From assembly GCA_963629575.1 (NCBI GenBank), contig CAVGIM010000026.1, positions 1 to 37,300 on the forward strand: a stretch of DNA of 37,300 nucleotides, given 5' to 3'. The translations under genes and the position numbers were made by a program. The stretch comes from Hallerella sp963629575 (GTDB lineage Bacteria > Fibrobacterota > Fibrobacteria > Fibrobacterales > Fibrobacteraceae). Every line of letters starts with the position of its first letter. The stretch's first letter is position 1. Shown here piece after piece: positions 25,762 through 31,800 of the stretch. Under the pieces are notes generated by a model. It saw only the letters and a list, made by a program, of their open reading frames with translations. It did no database searches and had not been told where the DNA came from.

Positions 25762-25837
25762 AGAGACCTCTTTTTCTTCGATAGTCAAAAAATAAACTAA
25801 ACTCCCCCAAAAAGGCATCCGCCCCCGCAATCTTTTC

Positions 25838-25843
25838 TATATT
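25838..25843 (+). promoter_or_regulatory. -10 box of tRNA-Pro
   Basis: TATATT in the CTATATTTGG context typical of this window, 10 nt before the mature tRNA 5' end. This would leave a leader of only a few nucleotides. Confidence 0.55.
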
Positions 25844-25853
25844 TGGAGCGCTA

Positions 25854-25927
25854 CGGGGTGTAGCTCAGCCTGGTAGAGCGTCTGCTTTGGGAGCAGAATG
25901 TCGTCAGTTCGAATCTGGCTACCCCGA
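25854..25927 (+). tRNA. tRNA-Pro (UGG)
   Basis: A 74-nt cloverleaf: acceptor CGGGGTG with TACCCCG, D arm GCTC/GAGC, anticodon stem TCTGC/GCAGA with loop TTTGGGA (anticodon UGG), T arm with GTTCGAATC, discriminator A. CCA is not encoded. The last 16 bases are repeated 179 bp downstream (see the att-like repeat entry). Confidence 0.95.
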
Positions 25928-25930
25928 TAA

Positions 25931-25955
25931 GGCTCCGAAAGGAGCCTGTTTTTTT
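25931..25955 (+). terminator. tRNA-Pro terminator
   Basis: GGCTCC-GAAA-GGAGCC followed by TGTTTTTTT: short stable stem, tetraloop and T run directly after the tRNA. Confidence 0.93.
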
Positions 25956-26110
25956 GAGAAGTTTTCTTAGCCAGATGAGAACGGAGTTCGACGGAAAGTC
26001 GCGGTGAGCGTAGCGAACGAAAGCGCTTTTCGAGCCGAACGCAAAGCGGGCGGTCCCGAAGGGACGGAGCGGAACAGCGTGACGCGGAGCAATCTGGCTA
26101 CCCCGACGAT

Positions 26111-26143
26111 AGAAAGGATTCCGAATAGGAATCCTTTCTTGTA
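26111..26143. terminator. Terminator-like hairpin after the second tRNA-tail copy
   Basis: A perfect 12-bp stem AGAAAGGATTCC with GGAATCCTTTCT around GAATA, followed by TTGT. It occupies the same position relative to the 16-bp repeat as the real tRNA-Pro terminator. It also lies downstream of the minus-strand XRE gene, but the T run fits the plus strand better. Confidence 0.7.
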
Positions 26144-26169
26144 AACCTTTCATAGCCAGATGAGAAGCA

Positions 26170-26895
26170 CTAAAACGGCAAGTCGTCCTCATCTTCTTTC
26201 ATATAAGAATCCACGATGGAACGGACTCTCTTCGAAACCTTGATTTGACGCGAAGAGAGAAGTCCTTCGTTAAAAACCGTTTCGACCAACGGATACAGCT
26301 TGTCCCCTTCTGACACATGGACGATTTCTAAAGCGTCATCCCGTTGATTATTGGCAAAATAGACATCAAAGCCTTTTTTCCGTGTGCCGCAATCCTGTAC
26401 CTGGGTTACGAACAAAAACACCTGGTTCATATCGCAAAACAAACTGTAATCCCCCAAAAGATAATCCGGATTGAACAATGATCTATAACGACAACAATCC
26501 ACACCATCGGGATAGCACTCTAGCCTCATCAATGGATGATTGAATTGGCTCTGGTGATTTTCCAGCATGTTTTTTGTTTCCGATGTCCAAGAAAGGATTC
26601 CAATTCGCGTGTCCTTGATTACTTTTTCAAAAAATGTCCGAAAATAGTTTTCATTTGGCGTCAAACTTTGAAGATTGCAATTCAGGAGCGTATCGACAGC
26701 TATTTTATACCTATCCGACGCCCACAGAAGCAAATCCATCAGCGGCATGTTGGGATTTTCTTCCGTTCTTGAAATTCTGGAAAGATAACCCTGGCTTACA
26801 CCAGCGGCTTTTTCTATTTCACCCGTTTTATCTCCTTCCTTATTTGCCAGGAAGCGAAGGTTTTGCAAGAACAACAATTTGTTCACATTTTTCAT
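26170..26895 (-). CDS. XRE-type HTH regulator with unknown C-terminal domain
   Basis: A 241-residue DNA-binding protein. Residues about 5-68 form a Cro/C1-type helix-turn-helix (LRFLANKEGDKTGEIEKAAG, then VSQGYLSRISR as recognition helix, then NPNMPLMDLLLWASDRY). The remaining 170 residues include a KDTRIGILSWTSETKN segment and an unusually cysteine- and aromatic-rich LECYPDGVDCCRYRSLF. I do not recognise this domain; it could be a sensor. The gene is divergent from the DUF4417 operon across a 209-bp promoter region, so it is a good candidate repressor or activator of that operon. Base composition is clearly more AT-rich than the core genes, supporting acquisition. Confidence 0.82.
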   Translation of the reverse strand: MKNVNKLLFLQNLRFLANKEGDKTGEIEKAAGVSQGYLSRISRTEENPNMPLMDLLLWASDRYKIAVDTLLNCNLQSLTPNENYFRTFFEKVIKDTRIGILSWTSETKNMLENHQSQFNHPLMRLECYPDGVDCCRYRSLFNPDYLLGDYSLFCDMNQVFLFVTQVQDCGTRKKGFDVYFANNQRDDALEIVHVSEGDKLYPLVETVFNEGLLSSRQIKVSKRVRSIVDSYMKEDEDDLPF

Positions 26896-27038
26896 ATTTC
26901 ACCACTTTTACGAATAAATATAGATATAATTTCCAAAAATTGAAAATTCTTCATAAAATAGCTTAGATATTGAAATATTTCTGACTATATTTAAAAAGGT
27001 TGCGGCTACCAAACGCAATAAAACTTTACCGCACATCG
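26896..27038. promoter_or_regulatory. Divergent promoter region with candidate operator
   Basis: Very AT-rich. On the plus strand TATATT (26986-26991) is a likely -10 box for the DUF4417 operon. A perfect 10-bp palindrome, GAAATATTTC (26972-26981), lies just upstream of it, where a repressor would block polymerase. On the minus strand a TATATTTATTCG word lies about 20 nt before the XRE start. Binding by the XRE protein is inferred from position only. Confidence 0.45.
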
Positions 27039-27057
27039 GGAATCTTCCGAATAGGCA
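27039..27057 (+). repeat. 19-bp direct repeat, left copy
   Basis: GGGAATCTTCCGAATAGGC, perfectly repeated at 28742-28760. It lies in the leader of the DUF4417 operon, 48 bp before its first start. The core TTCCGAATAGG also appears in the hairpin at 26111-26139. Confidence 0.85.
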
Positions 27058-27104
27058 ATTCAAGATTCTTGATGCGCACAACGCGCCATGGCGCAAAGGA
27101 TTAT

Positions 27105-27725
27105 ATGAAGAGCAAAATCTTCAGAAATTCTCCGCTGTTCTTACGCAACAACTTTCCGGGGGAAGGCCGTTGGCAAATTCCCCTTGTCAAAAAGCAGAAA
27201 ATCGATTTGGGGGATTTAAACGTCTTGTCATACAACAATGTCCGAAGCAATGACTTGCCTCTTTTTCACTCTTTTGGAGTACATTTCTTTGTGGACGATT
27301 ATCGCTTCGTTCCCGTTTACGAAAAACCGGAACTTTGCTACACCAAACTGAAGCCTTACAGGATTTTATTTGCCCCCGATTTTTCTCTTTACCGGGAAAT
27401 GCAACCTTGGCGCAGAATCGAAAGCATTGGAAAAAGCCGCTGGTGCGGAGCTTTTTGGCAAAGCAAAGGCGCCCATGTCATTGCGACAATCAGCTGGAGT
27501 TCGCCCGAAAGCTTCGAATACGCTTTTGACGGTGTGGAAAAGGGCGCCATCGTAGCAATCGGAATGATCGGCTGTAAATCCAGCAAATCGAGTTTTTTAA
27601 AAGGTTTCTATGCCATGCAAGAAAAAATAGAGCCAAGTAAAATCGTCTGTTTTGGTTCTCCTTTTCCCGAAATGCAGTCATCCAAACTTGTCGTTATCGA
27701 TTATGTAAAATCGTGGAGGGGATAA
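27105..27725 (+). CDS. DUF4417 domain protein (phage/mobile-element family)
   Basis: A 206-residue protein matching my recollection of the DUF4417 family, often found on prophages and mobile elements. Typical segments are ILFAPDFSLYREMQPWRRIE, SKGAHVIATISWSSPESFEY, FDGVEKGAIVAIGMIG and a closing IVCFGSPFPEM. No catalytic motif is known to me for the family. I chose ATG 27105 because AAAGGA (27095-27100) lies 4 nt upstream; an open extension to 27000 runs through the direct repeat and promoter. A perfect palindrome GCGCCATGGCGC (27083-27094) abuts the Shine-Dalgarno and could fold over it. The stop overlaps the next ATG by one base (TAATG), so translation is coupled. Confidence 0.8.
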   Translation: MKSKIFRNSPLFLRNNFPGEGRWQIPLVKKQKIDLGDLNVLSYNNVRSNDLPLFHSFGVHFFVDDYRFVPVYEKPELCYTKLKPYRILFAPDFSLYREMQPWRRIESIGKSRWCGAFWQSKGAHVIATISWSSPESFEYAFDGVEKGAIVAIGMIGCKSSKSSFLKGFYAMQEKIEPSKIVCFGSPFPEMQSSKLVVIDYVKSWRG

Positions 27726-28102
27726 TGGGCGGAAGAGGAACTTTTGCAGCAGGGAAAGAAGTCGATTTCTCATACAAGACCGTCGGCTTTATCGAAGGGG
27801 TAAAAGTTTTGGAAGGATTGAACGGCAAGCACGCATTGCCGGAAGAATCGCACACAAGCGAAGCGTACATCAAGCTAAAACCAAGTGGAATTTTTCATGA
27901 AATGCGAATATACGGAAAAGACCATTTGCCAATAATGGATATCGCTTATCATCCGGAGCCAAATGTCGATCCAAGCAAAAAACCTGTACTTCACTACCAC
28001 ACTTATGATAAAGACGTGATAAACAGAGGCGACGCGACGCTCCTGACAAAAGAACTATATGAGAAATATTCTAAATTTTTTATCGGAGTACCAAAAAAAT
28101 GA
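27725..28102 (+). CDS. Small MGGRG-type protein with HYH motif
   Basis: A 125-residue protein starting MGGRGTFAAGK, an opening I associate with small proteins encoded near phage head or mobile-element genes. In the middle lie ALPEESHTSEAYIKLKPSG and IYGKDHLPIMDIAYH. Toward the end is VLHYHTYDKD with histidines 90 and 92. The paired histidines plus H76 could form a metal or nuclease-like active site, which is speculation. It overlaps the stop of the DUF4417 gene by one base and the start of the next gene by four (ATGA). A toxin or nuclease role is suggested only by the company of two small tandem downstream genes that look like immunity proteins. Confidence 0.75.
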   Translation: MGGRGTFAAGKEVDFSYKTVGFIEGVKVLEGLNGKHALPEESHTSEAYIKLKPSGIFHEMRIYGKDHLPIMDIAYHPEPNVDPSKKPVLHYHTYDKDVINRGDATLLTKELYEKYSKFFIGVPKK

Positions 28103-28395
28103 TCAACGGAGACTACAGCGAATTCCTAGACCATCTCTACTACGGCGATGAGCTTTGGATTAAATACAAAGGCGTCGTTTACTTTATCCAAGGATGGTAT
28201 GACGAAAAGAACCCTCATCCATGCGCGATGGAATGCTATACGCTTGCAACCGATCCGCTGACCAGGCTGTTTTACACAGAAGAATCGTCCATGCAAGATT
28301 GCGCCAAAAAGCTTTTAGTGCAACCTTTGTTTGAGGGAAAAACGCTCCCTGAAATCGAGCAAGAAACAGAATGGGTCGATACGGAGCTCGGTTAA
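28099..28395 (+). CDS. Small protein, possible immunity partner (copy 1)
   Basis: A 98-residue acidic protein: DYSEFLDHLYYGDELWIKYK, GVVYFIQGW, and a closing FEGKTLPEIEQETEWVD. The pattern of a short 'YKGxxYFIQGW...FxGKTxxExExxxEWVD' protein resembles small accessory proteins I associate with mobile elements, but I cannot name a characterised family. It overlaps the MGGRG gene by ATGA, so production is coupled to it. The tandem near-identical copy downstream is typical of immunity genes, which often duplicate; this role is inferred. No signal peptide or membrane segment is present. Confidence 0.75.
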   Translation: MINGDYSEFLDHLYYGDELWIKYKGVVYFIQGWYDEKNPHPCAMECYTLATDPLTRLFYTEESSMQDCAKKLLVQPLFEGKTLPEIEQETEWVDTELG

Positions 28396-28694
28396 ATGAT
28401 TGGCGGAGATTACAGCGAATTCCTAGACCATCTCTACTACGGCGATGAGCTTTGGATTAAATACAAAGGCGTCGTTTACTTTATCCAGGGATGGTACGAC
28501 AAAAAAAAACGCACCCTTGGGCAATGGAATGCGATTCGCTTGCAACCGATCCGCTGACCAGGCTGTTTTACACGGAGGAATCGTCGTCCATGCTGGAATG
28601 CGCCAAAAAGCTTTTAGCGCAGCCTTTGTTTGACGGAAAGACGCTTCCCGAAATCGAACAAGACGTGAAATGGGTAGATGACTACTTGGGATAA
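28396..28694 (+). pseudogene. Frameshifted tandem copy of the small protein (copy 2)
   Basis: Begins immediately after the stop of copy 1 and is almost identical to it over the first 100 bases (MIGGDYSEFLDHLYYGDELW...). After GACAAAAAAAAACGC the frame is lost and a TGA ends a 54-codon product. The rest of the gene is intact in the -1 frame (KKTHPWAMEC...LFDGKTLPEIEQDVKWVD) to 28694. One extra A in the A9 run, or a -1 slip on it, would restore a full 99-residue protein. It may therefore be a real pseudogene, a slippage-controlled gene, or a sequencing error in a homopolymer. Confidence 0.8.
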
Positions 28695-28697
28695 AAA

Positions 28698-28724
28698 CTG
28701 CCCGATGCTACCAACATCGGGCAG
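28698..28724 (+). terminator. Hairpin ending the cassette operon
   Basis: A 10-bp perfect stem CTGCCCGATG with CATCGGGCAG around CTACCAA, four bases after the last stop. The T tract is weak (GGCTTTCG), so termination may be incomplete. It could also protect the 3' end. Confidence 0.65.
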
Positions 28725-28741
28725 GGCTTTCGAAAAATTCA

Positions 28742-28760
28742 GGGAATCTTCCGAATAGGC
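28742..28760 (+). repeat. 19-bp direct repeat, right copy
   Basis: GGGAATCTTCCGAATAGGC, identical to 27039-27057 and 1,703 bp from it, placed just after the operon's terminator. It is followed by a small inverted repeat, TAGGC-GAA-GCCTA. Together the two copies bracket the entire DUF4417-MGGRG-paralog operon. Confidence 0.85.
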
Positions 28761-28801
28761 GAAGCCTAATATAGAAAAACGGCGAGGGTGATGTCAAGCC
28801 T

Positions 28802-31800
28802 CTAAAATTGCAGCTTGGGGAGCGCCTTCACGATTTTCACGGTTTCGAGGCTCACGGTGATGATTCGCAAAACCAGGTTGAAGATATAGGCGGGGTCGCC
28901 GTGTTCCGCGGCATAATCGTTCGGGTCGTTCGCGATGCCGCTCGCCTTGTCGGTCGAAACGGCGTAGCGTTCCATGAGCCATTCGATGGCGGACTTGCCA
29001 TTTACGACGTATTCGTAGGCTTCGGCGGGGATGCCCGCGATGGTGAGCTTTTCGTTATAGACGATTCGGCTCTTGTCGTCGGTTCGCTTTGATTTATCGT
29101 TTTTGTCCTTGAGCTTTTTCGCAAAGCGCATTTGAGTGACGCGGTAAAGCGTTTGGGGGTCCTCGGCGCTGTAGGCGATGCGGGCGTCGGCGGCTTCGCC
29201 ATGGAACAGGGGAAGGTCCGACGTGGCGGTGCCAGAAGAGACGACAAGAGCCCGGTAGGGTTCCGCACTTTCATAATTCAAGTGGAGCTCGGCGAGTTTG
29301 CGGCCCGCACGGCCAAAAGCCCAGAAGTCGCTTGCGGATTCGACGAGCGGGATGCGCGGGAGCATCTTTTTGAGGTCGGCGGAAAAGGCCAGGCGGTAAT
29401 CCGGGGAATGCAAAAAGCCATAGACGTAATAGAAGAGGTCTTCCTTGTTAATTTTCGGGTCGCCGTACTGCGTGCGGGCTTGTTTCAGGATGTAGTCGCT
29501 GATGGCGTCTTTACGGACAAACCTTTCCCTTGCAGCGAACATGTCGCCCTCGCCGAGTTCCTCGTAGTAATAGAGGGGGAAGCATTGGGATTTTCCGATG
29601 AGTTCATAATCAGGCAAAATATCGCTGATTATACATGAAAAAGACTTTGTTACGCCAACGCCAGAAACACATATTGTCAAGTTCTTTTGTTCTAGTGTTG
29701 GAAATAGCTTTGTTTGCTGGTAGGTTCTTTGTAATAATTCTTTCTGATTCGTTAGGTATTCCTTAACAAAAGGCCTATAAGAGTAATTCCAAATTGACGT
29801 TTCATCAAAAGAATATTTAATGTTCCTTTCTGCATCGTGAAGAAACATATCAGACCAACTAATCTTTTTAGAATCGTATGTTACAAACTTTTCAATCTTA
29901 GCATTAGGGTCATTTAATTTGGCCTTTTGGAAAGACGAACGTTCCTGATTATAAAAATTAATCATAGTCTTAGCATTCTTGGCAAGTTTTTCATTAGACA
30001 TGTTTACCAAGTACGCGTCTTTTGCTGTTAATACGCCATTTGAACTAGCGATAAACCAACTCTTGCAACCAACATCGAACTTCTTTTCCGGCTCGATCGG
30101 CGTCCACTTGCCAAAGGCCTCGTTCCGCTGGTTGATCCAGTCGCCGTGGGCGTTCGGGCGGATTTCCGCCATTTCGAGGTGGGTGATGCTTTCCGCGTCC
30201 CGGATTCTCGAGAGCTTCTCTTCGCGAGAAAGGTAGTCGCCGATGTCGCGGTATTTGATGACCGCCTTGGGTGGGTTTCCGCCTTCGCTATGGCCCGCGA
30301 GAGGACGCTTGACAAGGATCGTAATCGCTACCGGCGTGCGGGAGCCGCTGCCAAAAATTTTCCCGCCTTCTTTCCGGGAAAGTTCGCCGCTTGTGCGTTG
30401 GTTCCCCCGCAAGTTGAAAACGTAAATCTTGCTGAATTCACGCTCGATACACTTACGGAATCCATCTAATCCATTGCTGTCGAGCCAGCTCCCATTGGTA
30501 ATAAATCCTATAACGCCGCCGCTCTTCGGGTCGATGCGGTCGGTTGCCCAGCGGAACGCTTTGATATAACTATCGTAAGCCGCTTTGTTCAAGTTCGCTT
30601 CGCTTGTTGCGACATAGTAATCTTCGACGCGTTTGTCCAAATCCGGATACTTCTGGTTCTGCGCGTTGTCGTTCGCGGACTTCTGCCCCACGGAATACGG
30701 CGGGTTCCCGATCACCACCTGGATGGGCGTGCGCTTCTGGGCGCGGGCGCGCGGACCGTTCACCGGAAAAACGTCCTCGCCAAAATCCTCCTGCGTGGCG
30801 CGTTCCGAAAGCTGGAAGCTGTCCGTGAGGCAAATCCCTTCGAACGGCGTAAATTCCAAAGAACCGCTCGCGTCGTGGTAGGCGTTCTCGATGTTCACGC
30901 TCGCGATGTAGTAGGCGAGCAGCACGATTTCGTTCGCCTTGAGTTCCTTTCGGTATTTGCGTTCGAAGTCCTTTTTTTGAATCAGCCCGCTCTGGATAAG
31001 CCTAGTCACGAAAGTTCCCGTTCCCGTGAACGGATCGATGATGTTCACGTTCTCGTCGGAAAGGCTCCGCCCGAACTCCATTTTCAAAACGTCGTTCACG
31101 CTTCGGATGATAAAATCCACGCATTCCACAGGCGTATAGACGATGCCCAATTTTTCGACCGTTTTCGGGAGCGCGCTTTTGAAAAACTTGTCGTAAAGCT
31201 CGATGATGATTTTCTGCTTGCCCTCGGCGCTTTCGACGCCTTCCGCGCGGAGCTTCACGCTGTTCATGAACTTTTCGAGGCTCCGCTTGTCGCAATCCTC
31301 CGTCACGTTCTCGACGACATCGATGATGCGCTGGAGCGCCCGCGAAACGGGATTCTTCCCGGCAAAGTCGTAGCCGTCAAAGAGGGCTTCAAAAACGGGT
31401 CGCGTGATCAGGTGCTGCGAGAGCATCTCGATCGCGGATTCTTCGTTTACGCCCGGGTTCAGATTTTTCTTGAGCGCGGAAAGGAACCGTTCGAATTCCT
31501 TTTTCGACCGGGCATCGGTCCTTAAAAGTTCCCGGATGCGGTCCTCGTGGCGGTGCGCGATGTCGGCGACATCCTTCGCCCAGTCTTCCCAGTAGCGGCG
31601 GCTCCCCACCTTCTCCACCATCTTCGCGTAAATCGCGCCCTGGAGTTCCTGGAATTTGAGTTCCATCTGCTCCTCGAGCTTTCGGGACTTTTCGCCTGCA
31701 GCCGGATCGATCGTTTCAATGTCAACGGCAGGAAGCCCGCTCGAAACGCCGATGCGTCCGCCGGTCAGGCTTTTCCCTCGTTCGCGCTTTCCGAACTGGA

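Larger units (their letters stand above)
25912..26166 (+). repeat. Duplicated tRNA-Pro 3' end (att-like direct repeats)
   Basis: AATCTGGCTACCCCGA occurs at 25912-25927 (end of tRNA-Pro) and again at 26091-26106. Each copy is followed by an intrinsic-type hairpin and then by TAGCCAGATGAGAA (25968-25981 and 26153-26166). ATCTGGCTA and TAGCCAGAT are inverse complements, so each block is a larger nested hairpin. The 109 bp between the two blocks hold no gene. Duplicated tRNA 3' ends are classic traces of tRNA-targeted integration, but no integrase is visible. Confidence 0.75.

Noticed and set aside
28445..28633. Separate 62-codon gene inside the second paralog
   Set aside because: Out of frame with both halves of the paralog; the sequence is explained by the frameshifted duplicate.
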